A stretch of 64,000 bases of DNA from NCBI GenBank assembly GCA_947447985.1, contig CANFLX010000009.1, positions 1-64,000 of the forward strand, written 5' to 3'. Below, piece after piece: positions 26,809 through 36,085 of this stretch. The stretch is from Comamonadaceae bacterium. Its GTDB lineage: Bacteria > Pseudomonadota > Gammaproteobacteria > Burkholderiales > Burkholderiaceae_C. Every line of letters begins with the position of its first letter. The first letter of the stretch is position 1. Under the pieces are notes generated by a model. It had not been told where the DNA came from and made no database searches. It saw only the letters and a program-made list of their open reading frames with translations. A program made the position numbers and the translations under genes.

Positions 26809-28049
26809 GCTGGCACCTGCAATCCACCCGCGGACTGCAAAAAGGCCAGCGCATCGGCCAGCACCGGGTCCGGCGCAATGCGCTTGAGGCACTGGTTGTC
26901 GCCGTCGCAAAAAGTCAGGCGGTGGTTGTAGGCCGACAGGCACGGCGAGCAGGCGATGCCAGACTCCAGCACCACATTGCGTTGGCCCAAGGGCCCGTAG
27001 AGCTTGCCGGTCTCAGGCCCGAAAAACACCATGGTTTGGATGGGTGTGAGCGTGGCAAAGTGCCCCGGCCCGCCGTCGTTGGTGATTAGCAGCCGGGCGG
27101 CGTGGAACAGCATCAGCAGTTCGCGGATGCTGCGGGTGTAACCTGTCAGGTCAATGCAGGCGGGATGGCGGACTTGGGCCATCAAGTCCCGCGCCAAGGG
27201 CGCATCGTCTTTGAGTCCGATCAGTCCGACTGCGAATCCCGCAGCACACAGGCCCTGGGCCACCCGCGCGTAATGCGCTGCGGGCCAGGCCCGCTCGGGC
27301 AAGATGCCGCCGCCCGCATACAGCAGCACGAGTGCGCGCCCCTGGGTCACCGGATGGTCGGTGTGAACCTGGTGCTGGTAGGCGGCGAGTTCGGTGTCGC
27401 TCAAGCGCACCGAAAGCTCGGTGTCCTGGGGCAGCTCGCGAATGGCCGCGGCCTTGTTGCGCGGCATGGATCCCGCGCTGTCCAGCGCATCCACCAAGGA
27501 CAAAAACTGTTTGCTGATGTGCTGGTAGGGGTTGTAGGGAATCGCGTGGTTGATAAAGCTGCCGCGGTACAAACCTTCTTGCGTGTGTGCCGTGAAGCCC
27601 ACCCGCACGGGCGCGCCTGTGGTGAACGACAACAGGGCGCTGACGCGGGAAAACAGCTCGCAATCAATCACCGCGTCCAAGCGCAGTTTGCGCATTGCCA
27701 GGCTGACTTTCAGAATGTCGCCAATGAGCGCGCCACCCGAGCTGTCGTCGAGGCTGTGCATGTGCTGCGCCTCGGTCAATTGCAGCAGCTTGGAAACTTC
27801 TTGGTTTTTCTTGAGCTGCAGAATGTGAATCTTGGCTTGCGGGTACTGCCTGCGCAGTTGCGCAAACAGGGGGCCTGCCAGCACGATGCTGCCCATCTCA
27901 GACAGCAGGATCACCAGGATGTTTTTTGCATCCTTGGCGATGCTGGGCTGAGGTGAAAAAACGGCGGTGCAACGCGCCCAGACAGACACCACGCCACACA
28001 ACAACTGGCCTACCCAGCGGTCAATGAAGCGTTGTGTCTGAAGTTTCAT
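26805..28049 (-). CDS. Glycosyltransferase family 9 (heptosyltransferase-like) protein
   Basis: GT9 enzymes transfer heptoses or related sugars in LPS core synthesis. The 414-residue protein has the two-domain GT-B pattern: NILVILLSEMGSIVLAGPLF in the N-terminal domain, and LITNDGGPGHFATLTPIQTMVFFG, the GT9 donor-site signature, in the C-terminal domain. A Cys-rich segment near the end (CSPCLSAYNHRLTFCDGDNQC) occurs in a subset of the family. The canonical WaaC/WaaF assignment is not secure because the N-terminus has about 40 extra residues. It lies 18 bases after metK on the same strand. Confidence 0.85.
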   Translation of the reverse strand: MKLQTQRFIDRWVGQLLCGVVSVWARCTAVFSPQPSIAKDAKNILVILLSEMGSIVLAGPLFAQLRRQYPQAKIHILQLKKNQEVSKLLQLTEAQHMHSLDDSSGGALIGDILKVSLAMRKLRLDAVIDCELFSRVSALLSFTTGAPVRVGFTAHTQEGLYRGSFINHAIPYNPYQHISKQFLSLVDALDSAGSMPRNKAAAIRELPQDTELSVRLSDTELAAYQHQVHTDHPVTQGRALVLLYAGGGILPERAWPAAHYARVAQGLCAAGFAVGLIGLKDDAPLARDLMAQVRHPACIDLTGYTRSIRELLMLFHAARLLITNDGGPGHFATLTPIQTMVFFGPETGKLYGPLGQRNVVLESGIACSPCLSAYNHRLTFCDGDNQCLKRIAPDPVLADALAFLQSAGGLQVPA

Positions 28050-28067
28050 GGGCGCATGGGTACGGAC

Positions 28068-29246
<1,179 letters not shown>

Positions 29247-29430
29247 AAAGTGGTTCTCCAAATAAAAACAAGCATCTGCGTTGCTTGGGCTTTGGAGCCG
29301 TCAGCGAACGCTTTAGCAGAAATGCCCGGATGGACAAGGCACAATGGCGCGGCGCTTGCGCGTCTGCCAGAGTGGTGGTCGCCCTGCAAGTAGTTCATAA
29401 CTCAGCGACCAACGCGATTTTACTGTACCC

Positions 29431-30255
29431 ATGCTGTTTGTCTTCCAAGTGCTCGCCAGAATGCCCTTGCGCTTGCTGCATGCCATGGGCGCTGCGTTGG
29501 GCTGGGCGGTGTTCTTGCTGGACCCTGCTTACCGACACAATTTTGCGGCGAACGCTGCGCAGGCGGGCCTTGCAAAGCGGCAATGGCGTGCCGCTGTCAG
29601 CGCCGCAGGTCGCCTGGCGCTGGAGGTGCCGCGGCTCTGGCTGGGTAAACCGGTTGCGGTTCGCTGGCATGGCGAAGACCTAGTGGATTCAGCTTTAGCG
29701 CTGGGACACGGCCTTGTGTTTATTACGCCGCATCTGGGGTGCTTCGAGGTCGCCGCACAGGCGTATGCGCAGCGTTTTGGTGCATCCCACCCCATGACAG
29801 CGCTGTACCGACCGGCCCGCCAATCTTGGCTGGCGCAGTTGGAGGCGCACGCCCGGGCTCGCCCGGGTTTGCACACTGCGCCCACCACCCTGGCGGGGGT
29901 CAGGCAGATGCTCAAGGCGCTCAAAGCAGGTCAGGTGGTGGGGCTCTTGCCCGACCAGGTGCCTCCCTTGGGGCAGGGTGTTTGGCTCCCCTTTTTTGGA
30001 AAACCTGCCTACACCATGACCTTGTCGGTGCGTTTGGCCCAGATGACCGGCGCAGCGACCTTGTTGGTGTGGGGCGAGCGCTTGACCTGGGGTCGGGGCT
30101 ATATCGTGCATGTGTTGCCAGTGCCCAATTTGTTGGGAATTGATCCTGCGGCCGCCCTGGCCACAGTGAACCAGGTCCTTGAAGCCGTGATCCTGAAAAA
30201 CGCCGACCAGTACCTCTGGGGCTATGCGCGCTACAAACACCCGCGCTCTGAATAA
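29431..30255 (+). CDS. LpxL/HtrB-like lysophospholipid or lipid A acyltransferase (first of two)
   Basis: Members add secondary acyl chains to lipid A at the inner membrane, or acylate other lipids. The catalytic HX4E motif is at H101-E106 (HLGCFE). Further conserved segments are ALYRPAR, GLLPDQVPP and the late QYLWGYARYKHP. The N-terminal hydrophobic helix (about residues 12-30) anchors the protein. Length is 274 residues. It is followed seven bases later by a second member, so the two probably act in succession on one lipid. Confidence 0.88.
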   Translation: MLFVFQVLARMPLRLLHAMGAALGWAVFLLDPAYRHNFAANAAQAGLAKRQWRAAVSAAGRLALEVPRLWLGKPVAVRWHGEDLVDSALALGHGLVFITPHLGCFEVAAQAYAQRFGASHPMTALYRPARQSWLAQLEAHARARPGLHTAPTTLAGVRQMLKALKAGQVVGLLPDQVPPLGQGVWLPFFGKPAYTMTLSVRLAQMTGAATLLVWGERLTWGRGYIVHVLPVPNLLGIDPAAALATVNQVLEAVILKNADQYLWGYARYKHPRSE

Positions 30256-30262
30256 AAAGACG

Positions 30263-31129
30263 ATGCTGACCCGAATACCGTTGTTGATGACGCAGTGGCT
30301 GGCGGTGTTTCCGCTGTCGTGGGTGCGCGCATTGGGCTGGTTCATGGGGGGGGTGCTCTACCTGGCCGTCGCGTCGCGTCGCCACGTGGTGGATACCAAT
30401 TTGCGCCTCTGCTTTCCTGCATGGACTCAAGCACAACGCCGCAAACAAACCTTGATGTGCTTTGTGTACTTTGCCCAGGCGTGGCTGGACCGGGGTTGGC
30501 TTTGGTATGCATCGCCCGAGGTGACGCGCAAGCGGGTCAAGCTGGTGGGTGCGGTCCACGAGCTCGACGGCGATGCGCCGACCTTGATTTTTACGCCCCA
30601 CTTTGTGGGCATGGACGCGGGCTGGGTCGCCTTGACGCAGCAATTGAATCGCAAGTTCATGACGATTTACGCCCGGCAAACCAATGCGGTGGTGGACGCC
30701 TGGATCCTCAAGGGCCGCCAGCGCTTTGGCACCGGCCGCCCCTTTGATCGCACGCTGGGATTCAAGCCGGTGCTCGCCGGGCTGCGTGCCGGCGAACCTT
30801 TGTGCCTGTTGCCAGACATGAACTACGAGCCCAGCGAATCGCTTTATGTGCCGTTCTATGGAGTGCCCGCGGCCACCATTCCTTCGTTGCCACGGGTGGC
30901 CAAACTGGGGCGTGCCAAGGTCATCGTAATGGTGGCGCGGATTACGGCCCAGGGCTACGAGATCGACATATCGCCCGCCTGGCCCAATTATCCGACCGAT
31001 GATTTATTGGCGGACACGGCCCTCATGAACCTGCGCCTGCAAAGCTATATAGACCAAACCCCGGCGCAGTACTACTGGGTTCACAAACGCTTCAAAGACC
31101 CCCCGCCGGGCATGATGCAGCCGTATTAG
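30263..31129 (+). CDS. LpxL/HtrB-like lipid A acyltransferase (second of two)
   Basis: The HX4D motif is at H113-D118 (HFVGMD), with the typical TIYARQTN and LLPDMNYEPSES segments and a C-terminal QYYWVHKRFKDPPPG, which is the classic LpxL/LpxM ending. Start at the ATG at 30263 gives 288 residues. An in-frame ATG at 30224 lies inside the upstream gene and is less likely, though neither has a strong ribosome site. Which acyl chain and position it serves is not readable. Confidence 0.9.
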   Translation: MLTRIPLLMTQWLAVFPLSWVRALGWFMGGVLYLAVASRRHVVDTNLRLCFPAWTQAQRRKQTLMCFVYFAQAWLDRGWLWYASPEVTRKRVKLVGAVHELDGDAPTLIFTPHFVGMDAGWVALTQQLNRKFMTIYARQTNAVVDAWILKGRQRFGTGRPFDRTLGFKPVLAGLRAGEPLCLLPDMNYEPSESLYVPFYGVPAATIPSLPRVAKLGRAKVIVMVARITAQGYEIDISPAWPNYPTDDLLADTALMNLRLQSYIDQTPAQYYWVHKRFKDPPPGMMQPY

Positions 31130-31149
31130 TTGCCGCGTCCTGCGCCAGT

Positions 31150-31875
31150 TCAGCTGCTGGCAGGGGCGGGCAAGGCCTGCGCAGGGGTCGGGCTGCCATT
31201 GGGATGCGCCCAGTCCCAGAGCAGCGTCGCGACCTCTTCCACACCAATGCGTTTGGGGGCCGAAAAAAGCCGCACTTCCCCGCCACCCGCTTGCAGTTTG
31301 GTAATGGACACCGCTTTGGCGCCCTCAGCACGGGTGAGCTTGTCCGCTTTGGTCAGGACGACGAGAAACTTGAGTCCCTCTTCGACACGGGGGCGGATGA
31401 CATCGAGAAGCACCTCATCAAGCTCGGTCATGCCGTGGCGCGGGTCGCACATCAGCACAATCGCCTTGAGGTTTTCGCGGCTGACCAGGTAGTTGGCCAT
31501 CACCTGCTGCCAGCGGATCTTGTCCTGCTTGGGAACGGCGGCATAGCCATAGCCGGGCAAATCGGTCAGCACCGCATCCATGATGCCCTGTTTGCCCAGT
31601 GAAAACAGGTTGATATGCTGGGTGCGCCCCGGCCGTTTGGACGCAAAAGCCAGCTGCTTTTGCTGGGTCAGGGTGTTGATGCAGGTGGATTTGCCGGCGT
31701 TGGAACGGCCGACAAAAGCGATTTCAGGTACATCCAGCGCGGGCAGAAAATGCAGCTGCGGAGCCGTCGTCAGGAATTTAGCGGTGTGCAGCCAACCCAT
31801 GGCAATGGCGGCGCGCGTTTTGTCATTCCCAGCGGCAGGAGGGGCTTGGGGAACGGGATTGGGCAGGGCAGTCAT
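31150..31875 (-). CDS. engB: Ribosome biogenesis GTP-binding protein EngB (YsxC/YihA)
   Basis: EngB is an essential GTPase for 50S assembly. G1 GRSNAGKST is at residues 56-64, G3 is DLPGYGYA, G4 is TKADK, and the KRPGRTQHINLF switch segment is characteristic. From the ATG at 31873-31875 the protein has 241 residues, including an N-terminal extension of about 25 residues. The frame is open for 35 further codons upstream, but these run toward the cytochrome c4 start and are not family-like. It is divergent from cytochrome c4, an arrangement known in other proteobacteria. Confidence 0.94.
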   Translation of the reverse strand: MTALPNPVPQAPPAAGNDKTRAAIAMGWLHTAKFLTTAPQLHFLPALDVPEIAFVGRSNAGKSTCINTLTQQKQLAFASKRPGRTQHINLFSLGKQGIMDAVLTDLPGYGYAAVPKQDKIRWQQVMANYLVSRENLKAIVLMCDPRHGMTELDEVLLDVIRPRVEEGLKFLVVLTKADKLTRAEGAKAVSITKLQAGGGEVRLFSAPKRIGVEEVATLLWDWAHPNGSPTPAQALPAPASS

Positions 31876-31962
31876 GCTTGTAATGGTTGTTGTAGCGGGT
31901 AAACCCAATGGTGCATTGTAGAATGCGCCTGTTTTTTGCCTATCCAGATACACCACCGCCCT

Positions 31963-32604
31963 ATGAAGTCGATCGCACAACTGTTTCTCGTCGCAGCGCT
32001 GGCTGCAGGTTCATTCGCGGTATCCGCGAATACAGCGGCCCCCGAGGCACCGGCCAAAGCCGCCAAGCCCGACTTGGCCAAAGGCGAAGCCAGCTTTGGC
32101 GCGGTATGTGCTGCCTGCCATGGCGCAGATGGCAATTCGGGAACTCCGTCGAATCCCAAATTGGCACAACAACACCCCGAGTACCTGGTCAAGCAGCTCA
32201 AAGAATTCAAGTCCGGCAAGCGTGCCAATGCCGTCATGAGCGGAATGGCAGCCGCATTGTCGGAAGATGACATGCGCAACATCGCCTACTGGCTCACCAG
32301 CAAGACGGCCAAGCCGGGATTTGCCAAAGACAAAGACACGGTGGCCCTGGCCGAGCGCATTTACCGTGGTGGTATTTCCGATCGCCAAGTGCCCGCCTGC
32401 GCAGGCTGCCACAGCCCGAACGGTGCGGGCATCCCGTCGCAGTACCCCCGCCTGAGCGGCCAGCACGCCGAGTACGCGGCAGCCCAATTGACAGCGTTCC
32501 GTGATGGTATTCGCAAGAACAACAACGTGATGACCCAAGTAGCGGCAAAATTGAACGACCGCGAGATCAAAGCCCTCGCGGATTACGTCGCCGGTCTGCG
32601 CTGA
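31963..32604 (+). CDS. Dihaem cytochrome c4
   Basis: A periplasmic electron carrier, usually to terminal oxidases. A signal peptide spans about residues 1-24 (hydrophobic core [12 protein letters not shown], cleavage near SANTA). Two haem-binding CxxCH motifs are present: CAACH at 49-53 and CAGCH at 146-150. The two domains are similar in layout, each with a candidate distal methionine (NAVMSGM and NNVMTQV). Length is 213 residues. It precedes msrPQ by 47 bases, but a hairpin lies between them. Confidence 0.92.
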   Translation: MKSIAQLFLVAALAAGSFAVSANTAAPEAPAKAAKPDLAKGEASFGAVCAACHGADGNSGTPSNPKLAQQHPEYLVKQLKEFKSGKRANAVMSGMAAALSEDDMRNIAYWLTSKTAKPGFAKDKDTVALAERIYRGGISDRQVPACAGCHSPNGAGIPSQYPRLSGQHAEYAAAQLTAFRDGIRKNNNVMTQVAAKLNDREIKALADYVAGLR

Positions 32605-32611
32605 TACCGCT

Positions 32612-32644
32612 CCCGGCAAGTTGCTTTGTCACTTTGCCGGGGAG
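32612..32644 (+). promoter_or_regulatory. Hairpin overlapping the msrP ribosome binding site
   Basis: CCCGGCAA (32612-32619) is exactly complementary to TTGCCGGG (32634-32641) across a 14-base loop. The msrP ribosome site GGGGAG occupies 32639-32644, so the 3' arm would cover half of it. No T-run follows, so this is not a standard terminator. Control of msrP translation or of 3'-end stability of the cytochrome message is inference. Confidence 0.45.
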
Positions 32645-32651
32645 TCGTTTC

Positions 32652-33659
32652 ATGCAGAAGAGCCGCCTGTGGTCCGGGGTCGATGCACCCCTGAGCAGTG
32701 AAATCACGGATCGCCAATTCGTTGAAAACCGCCGGCAATGGCTGCAACGCGCAGCCAACGGCGTCGCAGCACTGGGAGCATCCAGCTGGGCCTCGCGCGA
32801 GGCCTTTGCCCAAACCGCGAGCAGCACAGAAAAGCCCGGCAAACTGGCCCGCCTGACCACAGTGCCGAGCAAAGTGGCGGGCGCCGTGGTGATGGAAAAG
32901 GCCACGGCCTACAAAGACGCCAGCAGCTACAACAACTTCTACGAATTTGGCACCGACAAAGCCGATCCGGCTGCCAATGCCCATACGCTGAAGACTTCGC
33001 CTTGGAGCGTGGAGGTAGAAGGCTTGGTGCAAAAACCGGGCAAATTTGCACTGGAAGACCTGCTCAAACTCAGCCCTATGGAAGAGCGCATTTACCGCTT
33101 GCGCTGTGTCGAAGGTTGGTCCATGGTGATTCCCTGGGTCGGCTATTCCTTGGCGCAGCTGATCGCCAAAGTGCAACCTCTGGGCAGCGCCAAGTATGTT
33201 GAATTCGTTTCGCTGGCCGACCCGAAAACCATGCCTTTTGTGGGCAGCCGTATATTGGACTGGCCGTACGTCGAAGCCTTGCGCTTGGACGAGGCCCTGC
33301 ATCCCCTGACCCTGCTGAGCTTTGGCATGTATGGCGAGGTGTTGCCCAACCAAAGCGGCGCGCCGGTGCGCCTGGTGGTGCCGTGGAAGTACGGTTTTAA
33401 AAGCGCCAAGAGCATTGTCAAAATCCGGTTTACTGAGAAACAGCCCGCCACCGCGTGGAATAAGGCGGCTGCCAATGAATACGGCTTTTATTCCAATGTG
33501 AACCCGCTGGTGGACCATCCGCGCTGGAGCCAGGCCACCGAGCGGCGCATCGGAGAGGACGGGCTGTTCGCAAAGAAGCGAAAAACCCTGATGTTCAACG
33601 GCTACGAAGCCCAGGTTGGCCAGCTGTACGCGGGCATGGACCTGAAAGCCAATTTCTAA
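32652..33659 (+). CDS. msrP: Protein-methionine-sulfoxide reductase catalytic subunit MsrP
   Basis: MsrP (YedY) is a periplasmic molybdopterin enzyme that repairs oxidised methionines. A Tat-type twin arginine is at residues 27-28 followed by a hydrophobic segment ([10 protein letters not shown]). The Mo-coordinating cysteine is C152 in [14 protein letters not shown]. The downstream [10 protein letters not shown] and [18 protein letters not shown] blocks are family-typical. The ATG at 32652 has GGGGAG seven bases upstream and gives 335 residues. It is paired with msrQ 15 bases downstream. Confidence 0.95.
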   Translation: MQKSRLWSGVDAPLSSEITDRQFVENRRQWLQRAANGVAALGASSWASREAFAQTASSTEKPGKLARLTTVPSKVAGAVVMEKATAYKDASSYNNFYEFGTDKADPAANAHTLKTSPWSVEVEGLVQKPGKFALEDLLKLSPMEERIYRLRCVEGWSMVIPWVGYSLAQLIAKVQPLGSAKYVEFVSLADPKTMPFVGSRILDWPYVEALRLDEALHPLTLLSFGMYGEVLPNQSGAPVRLVVPWKYGFKSAKSIVKIRFTEKQPATAWNKAAANEYGFYSNVNPLVDHPRWSQATERRIGEDGLFAKKRKTLMFNGYEAQVGQLYAGMDLKANF

Positions 33660-33674
33660 TTTCCCTTGCGGTCC

Positions 33675-34313
33675 ATGCTGCATTCAGCAGTTCAGCGCTG
33701 GCTTTTAAGCCCTTCGGCCAAACCCCTGTTCTTTGTGCTTTGGCTGTTGCCCCTGGCGTACTTGGTCTATGGCGCGGCTTTCGACCAATTGGGTGCGAAC
33801 CCCGCAGAGGCTTTGGTACGGGCCTCGGGCAGTTGGACTTTGCGCGCGCTGTGCCTGGTCCTGCTGGTGACGCCGCTGAGGGTCACCGCCGGGCTTCCCG
33901 CGCTCGCACGCTTTCGCAGAATGCTGGGCTTGTTTGTGTTTTTCTATGCCCTTTTGCACTTCCTGGCCTACGCCTGGTTGGACATGGGTTTGGACGTCGG
34001 CGATATCACCCAAGACATCGGCAAGCGGCCTTTTATTCTGGTGGGATTTCTGGCATTGGTTTTGCTTACCCCACTGGCGTTGACTTCGTGGAACCGGGCC
34101 ATTCGTGCACTGGGTGCCCAGCGATGGCGACAGCTGCACCGGCTGGTCTACTTGATCGCCGTCGTCGCTATCCTGCACTTCTTTTGGATGCGGTCGGGCA
34201 AGCGCAATTACGCGGAGGTGGCGGTGTACGCCGCCATCCTGTTGGTCTTGATGGGATGGAGGATCTGGAAGCGCTTTAGCCGACCAGCGACTCCGACGCA
34301 AACAAGTCGCTAA
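33675..34313 (+). CDS. msrQ: Haem-binding membrane subunit MsrQ
   Basis: MsrQ (YedZ) is a six-helix b-haem protein that passes electrons from the quinone pool to MsrP. The 212-residue protein has about six hydrophobic helices. Likely haem ligands lie in the FYALLHFLAY, QLHRLVYLIA and AILHFFWM segments. I start at ATG 33675; a TTG three codons earlier is also possible. Its last 38 bases overlap the 3' end of the convergent lysA gene. Confidence 0.93.
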   Translation: MLHSAVQRWLLSPSAKPLFFVLWLLPLAYLVYGAAFDQLGANPAEALVRASGSWTLRALCLVLLVTPLRVTAGLPALARFRRMLGLFVFFYALLHFLAYAWLDMGLDVGDITQDIGKRPFILVGFLALVLLTPLALTSWNRAIRALGAQRWRQLHRLVYLIAVVAILHFFWMRSGKRNYAEVAVYAAILLVLMGWRIWKRFSRPATPTQTSR

Positions 34314-35556
34314 CCGCTTCCCGGGCACGCACCAGGCTCGCCTTGGTGCCTTCGACCAACACTTCGGCCGCGCGGCCACGTGCGTTGTAGTTACTGGCCA
34401 TGCTCATGCAATAGGCGCCAGCCGACATGACAGCCACCTTATCCCCCGGTGCGACCTGCAGGCTGCGGTCACGGCCGATCCAGTCACCGCTTTCGCACAC
34501 CGGCCCCACCACGTCATACAGCGCGGTGGGCGCTGATGGGGCGCTGGTGTCCAAAGGAACAATCGCGTGGAAGGCCTGGTACATGGCGGGTCGTGGCAAG
34601 TCGTTCATGGCCGCATCCACGATGCAGAAGTTTTTCTGCTCGCCGGGCTTGAGGTAGAGCACCTCGGTGACGCACACACCGGCATTGCCCACCAGCGATC
34701 GCCCGGGTTCAATCATGAGCTTGCGCTGACCAAAACCGCGCGCATCCAACTTGGCCAGCAATTGTGCCCACAGGGCGTCCGCTTGGGGCGGCGTGTCGCC
34801 TTGGTAATCAATGCCCAGACCACCGCCGAAATCGATGTGCTCAATCGCAATGCCATGGGACTCAATGGTTTCCACCAGGTCCAGCATGCGGTCCATCGCA
34901 TCCAGGTAGGGGTTGACTTCGGTAATCTGCGAGCCGATGTGGCAATCGATGCCGACCACTTTCAGACCCGGCAGAGCTGCAGCATGCTGGTACACCGCCA
35001 GGGTTCGCTCGTGGGCAATGCCGAACTTGTTGCCCTTCAGGCCGGTGGAGATGTAGGGATGGGTTTTGGGGTCCACATTGGGATTGACGCGGATGCTGAT
35101 TGGCGCGCGCAATCCCATGGCGGTGGCGACTTCATTGAGCACGTCGATCTCCGACTCGCTTTCGACATTGAAGCAGCCAATGCCGGTCTCGAGCGCCAGG
35201 CGCATTTCCGCGCGCGTTTTGCCCACGCCGGAAAAAATGACCTTGGTCACGTCGCCACCTGCGGCAATCACACGCGCCAGTTCGCCACCGGAGACAATGT
35301 CAAAGCCGCATCCGGCCCGCGCAAACACTTGCAGCACCGCCAAAGTGGAGTTGGCCTTCATGGCGTAGCAAATCTGTGCCTTGCGGCCCGCAAAGCCGCG
35401 TTGGTACGCCGCCAGTGCTGAAAGCATGGCCGCCTTGGAGTACACAAACAGCGGCGTTCCAAACTGCTCAGCCAAGGTATTCAGCGCACAGTCCTCCACG
35501 TGAAGCTGCTCGTGCGCATAATGGAAAAATGGCTGACCGGGGAAAGTAGCTGGCAT
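34276..35556 (-). CDS. lysA: Diaminopimelate decarboxylase
   Basis: LysA decarboxylates meso-DAP to L-lysine, the last step of the pathway whose DAP also feeds MurE. It is a PLP enzyme of the fold III class. The Schiff-base lysine is K67 in YAMKAN, the CHIGSQI and [10 protein letters not shown] segments bind cofactor and substrate, and EPGRSLVG binds the PLP phosphate. Length is 426 residues from the ATG at 35554-35556. It is 10 bases after lptM. The 3' end overlaps msrQ by 38 bases on the opposite strand. Confidence 0.97.
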   Translation of the reverse strand: MPATFPGQPFFHYAHEQLHVEDCALNTLAEQFGTPLFVYSKAAMLSALAAYQRGFAGRKAQICYAMKANSTLAVLQVFARAGCGFDIVSGGELARVIAAGGDVTKVIFSGVGKTRAEMRLALETGIGCFNVESESEIDVLNEVATAMGLRAPISIRVNPNVDPKTHPYISTGLKGNKFGIAHERTLAVYQHAAALPGLKVVGIDCHIGSQITEVNPYLDAMDRMLDLVETIESHGIAIEHIDFGGGLGIDYQGDTPPQADALWAQLLAKLDARGFGQRKLMIEPGRSLVGNAGVCVTEVLYLKPGEQKNFCIVDAAMNDLPRPAMYQAFHAIVPLDTSAPSAPTALYDVVGPVCESGDWIGRDRSLQVAPGDKVAVMSAGAYCMSMASNYNARGRAAEVLVEGTKASLVRAREAVSDLFASESLVG

Positions 35557-35566
35557 AAAGGGCTTT

Positions 35567-35743
35567 TCAGGAAATGCGGGAAGACAGGGGGGCTGCAATC
35601 AATGCGTGCGTTGCCGATTCCCCGCCATGCAGGGCTGCCTTGGCGGGCAGATACAGTGGCCCCGTTTGGCCGCAGCCTGTGAGGTAAAGGGCACTTGCCA
35701 GCGATATGCATGCCCTAGCCCGGATTTTTTTGATTTTCAACAT
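35567..35743 (-). CDS. lptM: LPS-assembly lipoprotein LptM (YifL-like)
   Basis: LptM is a tiny lipoprotein that stabilises the LptDE outer-membrane translocon. The 58-residue product has a basic start, a short hydrophobic core and a lipobox LTGC with C24 as the lipidation site. It is followed by the family's hallmark GQTGPLYLP. It is upstream of lysA and divergent from cyaY, the usual context. The frame is open far upstream, but that part is antisense to cyaY. The start codon is only 12 bases from the cyaY start on the other strand. Confidence 0.88.
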   Translation of the reverse strand: MLKIKKIRARACISLASALYLTGCGQTGPLYLPAKAALHGGESATHALIAAPLSSRIS

Positions 35744-35755
35744 GGTGAAATTGTA

Positions 35756-36085
35756 ATGACCGACCTTGAGTTTTTGGACCGTGCCGAATCTTTGCTCCAA
35801 GTGCTGGAGGAGCGCTGCGACGCTTTGAATGAGCGCAGCGATGTCGATATCGACAACCAGCGCGTCGGAGGCATGGTTACGCTCACCTTCCCCAACCGCA
35901 GTCAGATCATTGTGAATTTGCAAAAACCCCTGCACGAAGTGTGGATGGCGGCGCGCTCAGGGGGGTACCACTACCGTTGGGTGGATGGACGTTGGCAGGA
36001 CACCAAGGACCGCAGCGAGTTCTTCGAATCCCTTACCCGCGATGCCAGCGCCCAATCGGGCACGGCACTGGATTTCAGGCCTTAG
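35756..36085 (+). CDS. cyaY: Frataxin-like iron-binding protein CyaY
   Basis: CyaY modulates Fe-S cluster assembly by interacting with IscS and iron. The 109-residue protein starts [14 protein letters not shown], with an acidic first helix, then the beta-sheet core [17 protein letters not shown] and [14 protein letters not shown], and a WQDT segment, all typical of bacterial frataxin. A GGTGA ribosome-like site lies seven bases upstream. The stop codon (TAG, 36083-36085) overlaps the mrcA stop on the opposite strand. Confidence 0.95.
   Translation: MTDLEFLDRAESLLQVLEERCDALNERSDVDIDNQRVGGMVTLTFPNRSQIIVNLQKPLHEVWMAARSGGYHYRWVDGRWQDTKDRSEFFESLTRDASAQSGTALDFRP

Noticed and set aside
29247-29430. 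Possible SAM riboswitch upstream of metK
   Set aside because: No arrangement matching a SAM-I, SAM-II or SAM/SAH core could be recognised; the spacer may hold only divergent promoters. A covariance-model scan would decide.
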